A stretch of 64,000 bases of DNA from Herbidospora solisilvae (GTDB lineage: Bacteria; Actinomycetota; Actinomycetes; Streptosporangiales; Streptosporangiaceae). Of the stretch, positions 35,680 to 44,300 are shown piece by piece. Position 1 is the stretch's first letter. Every line of letters begins with the position of its first letter. The position numbers and the translations under genes were made by a program. The notes under the pieces are model-generated. The model did no database searches, was not told the DNA's origin, and worked only from the letters and a program-made list of their open reading frames with translations. The stretch covers positions 310,001 to 374,000 of the forward strand of contig NZ_WXEW01000010.1 of assembly GCF_009901565.1 (NCBI RefSeq), given 5' to 3'.

Positions 35680-36579
35680 ATGGACCGAGCCGTAATCGGA
35701 ATCCACAAGCGCCGGAAAACGACGCTCCGCCGCGTCGCGTCCGTCACCGTCGCCCTGCTCTCCGTGGCGTTCCTGTGCGCCCCGCCCGCCACCGCCGTCG
35801 CGCTGCCGACGCCGAAGGACCTGACGGCGTACCTCGACCTGGAATGCTTCAAGACCAGCCAGTACCAGCCGCCGGCCACCACGCTCACGCTGCGGCACAT
35901 CAACCCGGTGCTCGCCAACCTGCCGATCGAGACCGTCACGCTCGGCCCGCGCGAGCAGCTGTGCGTCCCGGTCGCCAAGAACAACCAGGTGCCGCCGTCG
36001 CCTGCGCTCGACTTCATCCGCTTCATCGATCTGGCGTGCTACCGGATCTCCGGCACCACCGTGAACACCGGGTTGGTCCTCAGCCACCTCAACCCGTTGT
36101 TCCAGGGCTTCCCGCGCACGCAGATCAGCATGAACTCCCCGCAGCAGCTCTGCGTGCCGGTCATCAAGAACAACGCGATCCCCCCGGACGACGTGCTGAA
36201 ACTGGTCCGGCACATCGACCTGAAGTGCTACGGCATCCAGCCGAACGCCGCGCTCGGCACGCAGCTCGGCCTGCGCCAGCTCAACCCCGTCCTGGTACCG
36301 GTGATCCCCAACCACGCCGCCCAGGTCACCTACGCCCGCCAGTTGTGCGTGCCGGTGCAGAAGGCCGGTGACAACATCCCCGCCGAGATCTTCAACATCG
36401 TGCGGTGGATCGACCTGGAGAAGTTCGACCTGAACGTCGCCGCCACGCCCCAGGTCGGCCTGACCCTGCGGCACATCAACCCCGTGCTCGCCAATCTCCC
36501 GCCGGAGCAGGCCGTGCTGACCGGCGCCAACCAGTTGGCCCTGCCGGTCGCCAAGAACGGCGCCTTCCCGCCGGGCTGA
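35680..36579 (+). CDS. Secreted four-repeat protein (DUF7450-like)
   Basis: A 299-residue exported protein. A long signal peptide with a basic start (KRRKTTLRRVASVTVALLSV) ends about residue 38. The mature part is four repeats of 62-65 residues. Each has a D-L-x-C-[FY] strand, a [LH]xLNPV or LRHINPVLANLP turn, and QLCVPVxKN followed by PP. Repeats 1 and 4 share LTLRHINPVLANLP almost exactly at the DNA level. Repeats 1-3 each carry two Cys; repeat 4 has lost both (DLEKF and QLALPV). Similar repeats occur in DUF7450-type secreted proteins of unknown role; this assignment is tentative. A strong terminator follows. Confidence 0.75.
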   Translation: MDRAVIGIHKRRKTTLRRVASVTVALLSVAFLCAPPATAVALPTPKDLTAYLDLECFKTSQYQPPATTLTLRHINPVLANLPIETVTLGPREQLCVPVAKNNQVPPSPALDFIRFIDLACYRISGTTVNTGLVLSHLNPLFQGFPRTQISMNSPQQLCVPVIKNNAIPPDDVLKLVRHIDLKCYGIQPNAALGTQLGLRQLNPVLVPVIPNHAAQVTYARQLCVPVQKAGDNIPAEIFNIVRWIDLEKFDLNVAATPQVGLTLRHINPVLANLPPEQAVLTGANQLALPVAKNGAFPPG

Positions 36580-36593
36580 CCATATAGATAAAC

Positions 36594-36624
36594 GCGGAGC
36601 CCTTTTCCCGTGAAAGGGCTCCGC
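36594..36624. terminator. Strong bidirectional terminator
   Basis: A 12-pair stem (36594-36605 with 36613-36624; arms GCGGAGCCCTTT and its complement) with a seven-base loop, followed by TGTTTC. It separates the convergent repeat-protein and DUF1772 genes. Confidence 0.85.
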
Positions 36625-36652
36625 TGTTTCTCCGGTAATTGCAGGCGATGAA

Positions 36653-37102
36653 TTACCGTGCCCGGGCGAGCAGCAGGAGGAGGAATCCGGCGACGGCCAT
36701 CGCCGTGCGGACGAGATGGAGGTTCCACCATTCCGCCCGCGCCCGCGCCCAATCGACCGGCAGCAGGTCGGGATTCCACGAGTCGGCGAGCCGGTTCAGC
36801 GCGTCGAGGCGCGTCACCGTGAGCACGATCACCGCGACGACCAGCACCACCGCGCCGACGCTCAGCCAGAACCCCGGCCCGCCGCGCGAGTAAGCCATGA
36901 CGCACGTCGCCGCCATCAGCGCCAGGCACGTCAGCAGCAGCACCGGCATGGCCCGCCCGTAGTCGGCGTTCAAGGTCTGCCAGTAACGCACGTAGGCGGG
37001 GCCCGGCAGCGAGCGCAGCGACGGCGCGAGCGCGGTGAACACCAGGCCCCCGGCGAACACCCCGAGCAGGGCCGTCGCCCCGGTCCGGACGGCTTCGAAC
37101 AT
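36653..37102 (-). CDS. DUF1772 (anthrone oxygenase-like) membrane protein
   Basis: A 149-residue protein with four membrane segments: TALLGVFAGGLVFTALAPSL, MPVLLLTCLALMAATCVMAY, GFWLSVGAVVLVVAVIVLTV and a last one at VRTAMAVAGFLLLLLARAR. The pattern WQTLNADYGRAMP, then LADSWNPDLLPVDWARARAE and WWNLHLVRT, is that of DUF1772, a family that includes anthrone oxygenases. ATG 37102 follows GGGGGG by about five bases. It is divergent from the TetR gene at 37175, its probable repressor. Confidence 0.8.
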   Translation of the reverse strand: MFEAVRTGATALLGVFAGGLVFTALAPSLRSLPGPAYVRYWQTLNADYGRAMPVLLLTCLALMAATCVMAYSRGGPGFWLSVGAVVLVVAVIVLTVTRLDALNRLADSWNPDLLPVDWARARAEWWNLHLVRTAMAVAGFLLLLLARAR

Positions 37103-37144
37103 CGGCACCCCCCATAATCGACTGGAAGCGCACCATTTCATTTG

Positions 37145-37152
37145 AATCGATT
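37145..37152. promoter_or_regulatory. AATCGATT palindrome in the DUF1772/TetR divergent region
   Basis: AATCGATT is a perfect 8-base palindrome within an AT-rich 72-base gap; TAATCGACT about 30 bases away is a partial second copy. A TetR operator is plausible. Confidence 0.35.
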
Positions 37153-37174
37153 AAAGTCAATATGTGGGTGACCG

Positions 37175-37813
37175 ATGAACCAGAAGCGCCGGTACGTCAG
37201 CGGCGTCCGCCAGGAGAACGCGCGCGCCACCCGCGAGCGCATCGCCGCGGCGGCCCGGACCCTCATGCTCGAACGCGGTTACGCCGCCACGACCATGGCC
37301 GACGTCGCTCGGGCGGCGGGCGTGGTGGTGCAGACGCTCTACACGTCGAGCCCCGGCGGCAAGCCCGGCCTGGCCAAACTGGTCTGGGACGTCACCCTCG
37401 CCGGTGACGCCGAGCCCGTGCCCCAGAGCGAGCGTCCCCAGGTGCGGGTGATCATCGCCGAACCCGACCCGGAGAAGAAGCTCGCCGCCTACGCCGCCAT
37501 GGCCGTCGAGATCTACGAGCGGGTCGGCCCCGTCCACCGCGTCCTGCGCGCGGCGGCGGCCACCGACGCCGGCCTGGCCGACCTGCTGGCCACCACCGAA
37601 CGCCAGCGGCTGACCGGCGGCCACGGCCCGGCGGCCCACCTGAAGGAGGTCGGCGCGCTGCGCGACGGCCTGACCGTCGAGGAGGCCGCCGCCCACATCT
37701 ACGCGCTGACCTCCCTTGAGGTGTTCGAGCACCTGACGGAGATCGCCGGCTGGACCCCGGAGCGGTGCCGCGACTGGTTGTCCCGCGTGCTCCGCGACAC
37801 CCTCCTGGCCTGA
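37175..37813 (+). CDS. TetR-family transcriptional regulator
   Basis: A 212-residue repressor. The N-terminal helix-turn-helix is ATRERIAAAARTLMLERGYA, then TTMADVARAAGVVVQTLYTS. The ligand-binding part is poorly conserved, as usual. ATG 37175 is preceded by GGGTG at a suitable distance. It is divergent from the DUF1772 membrane protein gene, which it likely represses together with itself. The aldo/keto reductase gene follows after 16 bases on the same strand and may be co-transcribed. Confidence 0.9.
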   Translation: MNQKRRYVSGVRQENARATRERIAAAARTLMLERGYAATTMADVARAAGVVVQTLYTSSPGGKPGLAKLVWDVTLAGDAEPVPQSERPQVRVIIAEPDPEKKLAAYAAMAVEIYERVGPVHRVLRAAAATDAGLADLLATTERQRLTGGHGPAAHLKEVGALRDGLTVEEAAAHIYALTSLEVFEHLTEIAGWTPERCRDWLSRVLRDTLLA

Positions 37814-37829
37814 CGCCTAGACTGCGGCC

Positions 37830-38663
37830 GTGATCACGACTCCCACCGTCCGGCTGGCACACGGCGCCGACATGCCGCGGCTCGGCCTGGGCACCTGGCC
37901 CATGAACGACGCGCAGGCCGAACGTGCCGTCGCCACCGCGATCGAGGCCGGCTACCGGCTCATCGACACGGCCGAGGCCTACGGCAACGAGACCGGCGTC
38001 GGCCGCGGCATCAAGGCCTCGGGCATCGCCCGCGAAGAGCTCTTCGTCACCACCAAGTTCGACCGCCGCTGGCACGGCCGCGACCTGGTCCCGCAGGCCT
38101 ACCAGGCCAGTCTCGACCGGCTCGGCCTCGACTACGCCGACCTGCTGCTCATCCACTGGCCCAACCCGGGCCACGACCGCTACGTCGCGGCCTTCGAGGG
38201 GCTGGTCGACCTGCTGCAGGACGGCCGCCTCCCGGCGATCGGCACCTCGAACTTCAAGCCGGCCCACCTCGACCGCCTCATCACCGAGACCGGCGTGGTG
38301 CCCGACGTCAACCAGATCCAGCTCAGCCCGGCGGTCACCCGGGACGAGGCGCGCGCCTACCACCAGTCCCACGGCATCGTGACCGAGTCGTGGTCACCCC
38401 TGGGCGGCCAGGGCGCCGACGTGCTGAACCGGCCGGAGATCGCGGCCGTCGCCGAGGAGGTCGGCCGGACGCCCGCGCAGGTGATCCTCCGCTGGAACGT
38501 CGAGCTCGGCCTGGTGACCATCCCGAAGTCGTCGAGCCCCGAGCGGCTCCGCGAGAACCTCGCGGTCTTCGACTTCAGCCTCACCCCGCAGCAGATCGCC
38601 GCGATCAGCGCCCTCGACCAGGGCGAGTCGGCGGCCGTCGACTCCGACACGTTCGGCCACTGA
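37830..38663 (+). CDS. Aldo/keto reductase (2,5-diketogluconate reductase-like)
   Basis: A 277-residue NADPH-dependent reductase. MPRLGLGTWPMND, DTAEAYGNETGVGRGI (Asp, Tyr), LFVTTKFDRRW (Lys) and LLLIHWPNPG (His) give the catalytic tetrad; IGTSNFKPAHLDRL and VTIPKSSSPERLRENLAVF complete the family pattern. It starts with GTG 37830. It is about 45% alike by eye to the one at 9979-10809 in the shared motifs, and more like dkgA-type enzymes in length. It converges with the TetR gene at 38674, with ten bases between the stops and no visible terminator. Confidence 0.92.
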   Translation: MITTPTVRLAHGADMPRLGLGTWPMNDAQAERAVATAIEAGYRLIDTAEAYGNETGVGRGIKASGIAREELFVTTKFDRRWHGRDLVPQAYQASLDRLGLDYADLLLIHWPNPGHDRYVAAFEGLVDLLQDGRLPAIGTSNFKPAHLDRLITETGVVPDVNQIQLSPAVTRDEARAYHQSHGIVTESWSPLGGQGADVLNRPEIAAVAEEVGRTPAQVILRWNVELGLVTIPKSSSPERLRENLAVFDFSLTPQQIAAISALDQGESAAVDSDTFGH

Positions 38664-38673
38664 CCGCAGGCCG

Positions 38674-39408
38674 CTATCCCGCCGGCTGTGCCGTCGGCGG
38701 GAGGGCCGCGGCGACGCAGTCGAGGACCCGGCGCAGGCCGTGCCGGAACTGGTCGTCGCGGCTGAGGTGGGGCCGGCGGGCCTCCATCACGATCTTGGTG
38801 AAGATCGGGTAGTCCCCGCTCTTCACCAGCCGGTCGACGTGCGCGTGGCCGCGCGCCATCCACTCCGCCTCGCTGAGCCCGCTGCGGCGCAGCTCCTCGG
38901 CCGCGCTGATCTCCTCGCGGACGGCGCCCTCGACGTAGCCGTTCAGCAATGCCATGAGGCCGAGGTTCTCGTCGATGGGGACCAGCGGATCGAGCACCCC
39001 CATCAGGCGTTCGATCAGCAGCAGCTGGTTGGGGCCCAGGCCGGGGAGTGAGCGCTGCACGGCGGCGATCCACGGATGCGCCCGCCACATGGCCCGGAGC
39101 CCGTCGGCGTAGCGGGTCAGGTCGGCGCGCCAGTCGCCCGAGGGCACACCCGTGAGGTCGATCTCGCCCATCAGCCGGTCGGCCATGAGCTCGATCAGGT
39201 TGTCGCGGCTCGGGACGTACCGGTAGAGGGACATCGCGCCCGCGCCGATCTCGGCGGCGATGCGCCGCATGGTGGCGGCCTCCAGCCCTTCGGCGTCGGC
39301 GATCCGGATCGCGGCCTCGGTGATCTGGGCGCGGCTGTAGACGGGTTTCGGCCCCCGGGCGGGGCGCTCGGGCAGCGTCCAGATGTTCACGTACTCGGCG
39401 TCGCCCAC
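38674..39408 (-). CDS. TetR-family regulator of the DrrAB-type exporter
   Basis: A 244-residue repressor. The helix-turn-helix reads ITEAAIRIADAEGLEAATMR, RIAAEIGAGAMSLYRYVPSR; the C-terminal domain (WRADLTRYADGLRAMWRAHP) is the TetR_C_11 type often paired with drug exporters. GTG 39408 follows a GAGGAGGAG ribosome site; an upstream ATG at 39435 lies inside the operator and lacks one. It is divergent from the ABC pair. A 25-base sequence repeated with two mismatches occupies the gap, so it should repress both itself and the exporter until a drug binds (established behaviour for the family). Confidence 0.92.
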   Translation of the reverse strand: MGDAEYVNIWTLPERPARGPKPVYSRAQITEAAIRIADAEGLEAATMRRIAAEIGAGAMSLYRYVPSRDNLIELMADRLMGEIDLTGVPSGDWRADLTRYADGLRAMWRAHPWIAAVQRSLPGLGPNQLLLIERLMGVLDPLVPIDENLGLMALLNGYVEGAVREEISAAEELRRSGLSEAEWMARGHAHVDRLVKSGDYPIFTKIVMEARRPHLSRDDQFRHGLRRVLDCVAAALPPTAQPAG

Positions 39409-39422
39409 CGTCTCCTCCTCGC

Positions 39423-39485
39423 CAATTGCGTACATCGTACTCGGTGGCCTAACCTGGCCGCAATTGCGTACAACGTACTCAGTGG
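39423..39485. promoter_or_regulatory. Duplicated TetR operator
   Basis: Two 25-base copies, 39423-39447 and 39461-39485, differ at only two positions. Each contains the dyad GTACATCGTAC or GTACAACGTAC after CAATTGC. The start-to-start distance is 38 bases. They fill the divergent region between the TetR and ABC genes; the second ends eight bases before ATG 39493. Confidence 0.75.
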
Positions 39486-39492
39486 AGGGGTC

Positions 39493-40431
39493 ATGACAGA
39501 TGCGATCGTGGTCGCCGAAGGGCTGCGCAAGTCCTTCGGCGGCGTCCACGCCCTGCGGGGCCTGGATCTGCGGGTCCGGAGGGGAACGGTCTGCGCGGTG
39601 CTCGGGCCCAACGGCGCCGGGAAGACGACCGCCGTGCGGGTGCTGGCGACGTTGTCCGCCCCCGACGCCGGGCACGCCCGCGTCGCCGGACACGACGTCG
39701 TCCGCCAGGCGGGGGAGGTCCGCGCCCGGATCGGGCTGGCGGGCCAGTACGCCGCCGTGGACGAGAAGCTCACCGGCCGCGCCAACCTGCGCATGTTCGG
39801 GCGCCTGTCCCACCTGTCCCGGCGTGAGGCGCACCGGCGGGCCGACGAGCTGCTCGACCGCTTCGGCCTGACCGAGGCCGCCGACCGGCGGGTCGGCGGC
39901 TACTCCGGCGGCATGCGCCGCCGCCTCGACCTGATCGCCAGCCTCGTCCGGCGTCCGGAGGTGCTCTTCCTGGACGAACCCACCACCGGCCTCGACCCGC
40001 GCGGCCGGGGCGAGATCTGGGACGCGGTCCGCGAACTCGTGGCCGACGGCACCACGGTGCTGCTCACCACGCAGTACCTCGACGAGGCCGACCGGCTGGC
40101 CGACGACGTCACCGTCGTGGACCACGGCCGGGTGATCGCCACGGGCACCCCCGACGAGCTGAAGGCCACGATCGGCGACCGCCTCGACGTCGTCGTCGAA
40201 GACCCCGCCGCCCTGCGCCCGGCGGCGGCCGTGCTCAGGGGCCTGGCCGGAACCGACCCCACCACCACCGGCGACGACCGGCTCAGCGTCGCCCTGCCCG
40301 GCGGCGGCCTCCGGCTGGCCGGTGTCGTGCGCGAACTCGACCGCGCCGGGGTGGCCGCCGCCGACGTGCGGCTGCGCCGTCCCACCCTCGACGAGGTGTT
40401 CCTGCGCCTCACCGAGGAGCCGGTCCGATGA
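39493..40431 (+). CDS. Daunorubicin-resistance type ABC ATPase (DrrA-like)
   Basis: A 312-residue ATPase of the DrrA family. Walker A is GPNGAGKT at residues 38-45; the signature is GGYSGGMRRRLDLIASLVRR; Walker B LFLDEPTTGLDP; then TTVLLTTQYLDEADRLAD, the DrrA-type switch region. The C-terminal LRRPTLDEVFLRLTEEPVR matches the family tail. ATG 39493 follows GGAGGGG. It pairs with the permease that starts in its stop codon. Export of a hydrophobic drug or lipid is the family role; the substrate is not known. Confidence 0.94.
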   Translation: MTDAIVVAEGLRKSFGGVHALRGLDLRVRRGTVCAVLGPNGAGKTTAVRVLATLSAPDAGHARVAGHDVVRQAGEVRARIGLAGQYAAVDEKLTGRANLRMFGRLSHLSRREAHRRADELLDRFGLTEAADRRVGGYSGGMRRRLDLIASLVRRPEVLFLDEPTTGLDPRGRGEIWDAVRELVADGTTVLLTTQYLDEADRLADDVTVVDHGRVIATGTPDELKATIGDRLDVVVEDPAALRPAAAVLRGLAGTDPTTTGDDRLSVALPGGGLRLAGVVRELDRAGVAAADVRLRRPTLDEVFLRLTEEPVR

Positions 40432-41216
40432 CCCGCCTGCGGTGGGCCTTGGCCGACGGGCTGACCCTGGTCGGCCGCGAGCTGGGGCGGCTGCGGCACG
40501 ACCCCGGCGAACTCGTCGCGGCGCTGATGTTCCCGGCCGTCATGGTGGTGCTGTTCGGGTACGTCTTCGGCAGCGCGATCCAGGTGCCGGGCGGCGGCGA
40601 CTACCGCGAGTACCTGATGCCCGGCCTGTTCGCGATGGTGACCTTCTCCTCGGTGATGGGGGTCATGACGCGCACGGCCGCCGACGCCTCCCGCGGGGTG
40701 ATGGACCGCTTCCGCTCCCTGCCGATGGCACGCTCGGCGGTGCCGTTCGGGCAAACCGGCGCCGACCTGCTCGTCGGCCTGCTGATGCTGGCCGTCATGG
40801 TGGCCGCGGGCCTGCTGGTGGGATGGCGGGCGCACCTCGGGCCCGGCCCGGCGGCCCAGGCGGTGCTGCTGATGGTGGTGTTGCGGTACGCGCTGGCGTG
40901 GGCGGGCGTCTACGCGGGCCTGGCGGTGCGCGACGACCGGGTCGCCGACGCGCTGGTGCCGCTCTTCCTGCCGTTCACGATGGTGTCGAACGCGTTCGTG
41001 CCGACCGGCGGCATGCCGGGCTGGTTGCGCTTCCTGGCCGACTGGAACCCGGTGAGCGCGCTCACCGCCGCCGCGCGGGAGCTGTTCGGCAACCCGGGCG
41101 CGCCGGCCGGAGACCCGGCGTGGCCGCTCGCGCACCCCGTGGCCGCCGTCCTGCTCTGGTCGGCCGCGCTGCTGGCGATCTTCGTGCCGCTGTCGCTGCG
41201 TGCCCACCGGCGCTGA
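40428..41216 (+). CDS. ABC-2 type permease (DrrB-like)
   Basis: A 262-residue permease with six hydrophobic segments. ELVAALMFPAVMVVLFGYVF, the GDYREYLMPGLFAMVTFSSV segment and MDRFRSLPMARSAV are classic DrrB features. It overlaps the ATPase stop (ATGA). Its own stop codon TGA (41214-41216) is part of a LacI-type operator palindrome (41215-41226) that belongs to the next transcription unit. Confidence 0.93.
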   Translation: MTRLRWALADGLTLVGRELGRLRHDPGELVAALMFPAVMVVLFGYVFGSAIQVPGGGDYREYLMPGLFAMVTFSSVMGVMTRTAADASRGVMDRFRSLPMARSAVPFGQTGADLLVGLLMLAVMVAAGLLVGWRAHLGPGPAAQAVLLMVVLRYALAWAGVYAGLAVRDDRVADALVPLFLPFTMVSNAFVPTGGMPGWLRFLADWNPVSALTAAARELFGNPGAPAGDPAWPLAHPVAAVLLWSAALLAIFVPLSLRAHRR

Positions 41217-41226
41217 GAGCGCTCTC
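41215..41226 (+). promoter_or_regulatory. LacI/CebR-type operator, upstream copy
   Basis: GAGAGCGCTCTC, a perfect palindrome sharing the GAGCGCTC centre of the known CebR box (TGGGAGCGCTCCCA). It overlaps the stop of the permease gene and lies about 98 bases, centre to centre, from the second copy. Confidence 0.65.
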
Positions 41227-41276
41227 GCCCTGACCTGCATCGGAGAGATTAACGTCTCGGTAATCGGTCAGAAACA

Positions 41277-41305
41277 TTGACGGGCGGCGTTTCGGGCACT
41301 AGTTT
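41277..41305 (+). promoter_or_regulatory. Promoter of the GH81 glucanase gene
   Basis: TTGACG (41277-41282), 17 bases, TAGTTT (41300-41305): a near-consensus housekeeping promoter. Transcription would begin near 41312, inside the downstream operator. Confidence 0.65.
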
Positions 41306-41308
41306 CCG

Positions 41309-41328
41309 CGCAGAGAGCGCTCTCTGCG
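41309..41328 (+). promoter_or_regulatory. LacI/CebR-type operator over the transcription start
   Basis: A perfect 20-base palindrome centred on GAGAGCGCTCTC, placed four bases after the -10 box. Binding here would block initiation. With the copy at 41215-41226 it suggests looping repression by a LacI-family protein sensing an oligosaccharide; no LacI gene is in the window. Confidence 0.75.
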
Positions 41329-41392
41329 AGAAGCGGTCCCACAGACCTCACCCCCCAACGCACACCGCCAGGTCGTCCCCCACGGAGGAAGA

Positions 41393-44300
41393 ATGCACCA
41401 GCCCATCGGGGCTCAGTCACCCGGCACCTCGCCGCCCGGCCGCCGCCCCGCGTCGCGGTCGCTCGTGGTCAGCGTCGTGTTGGCGATGATCGCGGCGACG
41501 CTCGCGTTCGTGGCCAGCACCCCCGCCGCCCAGGCGGGCACCGTCGGCGCCGGGTCGTACGCCGACACGCTGCCGGCCGGTCGCGCCCTGCCGTCCGGTT
41601 GCGGATCCTTATCGACCAACCCGCGTCTCTACGTCACCGCCAACGCCCCGGCCGGCGCGGTCCCCACCAACGACTGGTGGTCGTCGCTGCTCTGGAAGCG
41701 GTTCGACTGCGCCTACAGCGAGCCGCTGCACGCCCACCCGACCTCCTACGACACCTTCGCCGGCGGCCTCGGCTTCTCCTACAACACCACCGCCACGATC
41801 ACCGGCTCCGCGACCGGCGTGGGGGAGTTCCACTACCCGTACGTGCAGAACATCCTGGTCGGCGTCACCGGCCTGAACTCCCCGGACACGAAGGTGGACG
41901 GCTGGACCGACTGGACGGTCTCCCCGTACTGGAGCGACGGCACCCGGACCCTTCGTGCCACCATCGGTCACGGCCTGCCCTTCGCCTACTTCACCAAGAC
42001 CGGCGGCAACGCCCAGATCACCACGAGCGGCACGCCGACCGTGTGGTCCAACAGCGGCGGCACCATCGGGTTCACCGTCAACGGCAAGGACTACCTCGGC
42101 TTCGCCCCCAGCGGCTCGACCTGGACGGTCAGCGGCACCAGCATCACCTCGACGCTGAACGGCCAGAACTACTTCTCGGTCGCCGTCCTGCCGACCACGC
42201 CGTCGACCCCGGCCGCGACCCGCACCAGCCTGGCCAACACCTACGCGCAGTACGCCCACGCGCACGTCACCGGCACCCGGGTGTCCTACTCGTACAACCC
42301 GGCCACCGCGAACGTCAGCACCACCTACACCTTCACCACGACGGCCCGTGAGGGAAGCGCGAGCGGCACCGTCATCGCGCTCTACCCGCACCAGTGGAAC
42401 TACCTGACCGGTTCCACCCCGCTGACCGAGACCTACGTGTCGGCGCGTGGCCAGATGAAGGTCGTCACCGGCACCTCGTTCAGCACCACGATGAAGTTCC
42501 AGGGTGTGCTGCCCGAGATCCCGGCCGTCGCCGACAACGCCGGCGGAGACCTGACCACCATCACCAACTACCTGAACGCGGAGCTGGGCGACCCCACGGC
42601 GGGCCTCGGCGACGACACCTACTGGACCGGCAAGGGCCTGGGCCGGGCGGCGCGCATCGCCGAGATCGCCGACCAGCTCAACCTGACCGCCGTCCGCGAC
42701 TCGGCGCTCAACCGGATCAGGACCCGGCTCACCGACTGGTTCACCGCCACCCCGGGCAAGACCAGCCGGGTCTTCTACTACAACCAGCCCTGGGGCACCC
42801 TGCTCGGCTACCCGGCCTCCTACGGCTCCGACCAGGAGCTCAACGACCACCACTTCCACTACGGCTACTACATCGCCGCCGCGGCGACGCTGGCCAAGTT
42901 CGACCCGACCTGGGCGACCAACGCCCAGTACGGCGGCATGGTGGACCTGCTGATCCGGGACGCCAACAACTACGACCGCAACGACACCCGCTTCCCCTAC
43001 CTGCGTGACTTCGACATCTACGCGGGCCACGACTGGGCGGCCGGGCACGGCGCGTTCGGCTCCGGCAACAACCAGGAGTCGTCGTCGGAGGGCATGAACT
43101 TCGCCAACGCCCTCATCCAGTGGGGCCAGGCGACCGGCAACACCGCCGTCCGCGACGCGGGCGTGTTCATCTACGCCACCCAGAGCGCGGCGATCCAGGA
43201 GTACTGGTTCGACGTGCGCAACCAGAACTTCCCGGCGGCCTTCGGCCACAACACGGTCGGCATGGTCTGGGGTTCCGGCGGCGCGTACGCCACCTGGTTC
43301 AGCGGCGAGCCCGAGATGATCCAGGGCATCAACATGCTGCCGATCACCGGCGGCCATTTCTACCTCGGCGAGTGGCCGGCCAACGTCCTGATCAACTACA
43401 ACGAGCTGGTCACCAACAACGGCGGCCCGCCGACGGTCTGGCAGGACATCATCCAGGAGTTCCGGGCCCTCGCCGACGGACCGGCCGCGCTGGCGGCCTT
43501 CCAGGCCAACCCGAACTTCACCTCCGAGGAGGGCGAGAGCAAGGCGCACACCTTCCACTGGCTGCGCAACCTGGCCGCGCTCGGCACGGTGGACACCACG
43601 GTCACCGCCAGCCACCCGCTGGCGAAGGTCTTCGTCAAGAACGGGACCCGGACCTACGTGGCGTCCAACATCACGAGCAGCCCGCTCACGGTGACCTTCT
43701 CCAACGGCACGACGCTGACCGCGCCGGCCGGCAAGACCGTCACCTCGGGCCTGTTCACCTGGAGCGGCGGCAACGCGTCCGGCGGCGGCACGTCCTCGCC
43801 CAGCCCGTCGCCGTCCCCGTCGCCTTCGCCGAGTCCGTGCGCGACCACGCTGCTGTCGCAGGGCCGCCCGGCCACCTCGTCGAGCGTCGAGGCCGCCTAC
43901 ACCGCCGGCCTGGCGGTCGACGGCAACGCGGCCACCCGCTGGGCCAGCGCGTTCAGCGACCCGCAGTGGATCCAGGTCGACCTGGGCTCGACGCAGACCA
44001 TCTCGTCGGTGCAGCTGACCTGGGAGGCCGCGTACGGGCGGTCGTACCAGATCCAGACCTCGACCAACGGGACCACCTGGACCGACGTCTACAGCACCAC
44101 CACCGGCGACGGCGGCACCGACAACCTGACGGTGTCCGGCTCGGGCCGCTACGTGCGGGTCTACGGCACGGCGCGCGGCACCGCGTGGGGCTACTCGTTG
44201 TGGGAGTTCAAGGTGTACGGCGGCGGCGCCGCGTGCCCCAGCCCCTCGCCCAGCCCCTCGCCCAGCCCTTCGCCCTCGCCCGGCGGCCCCTTCTCCGCCA

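Noticed and set aside
43797-44281. CCCAGCCCCTCG-type repeats as a DNA satellite or CRISPR-like array
   Set aside because: They encode the Ser-Pro linkers of the glucanase and have no spacers.
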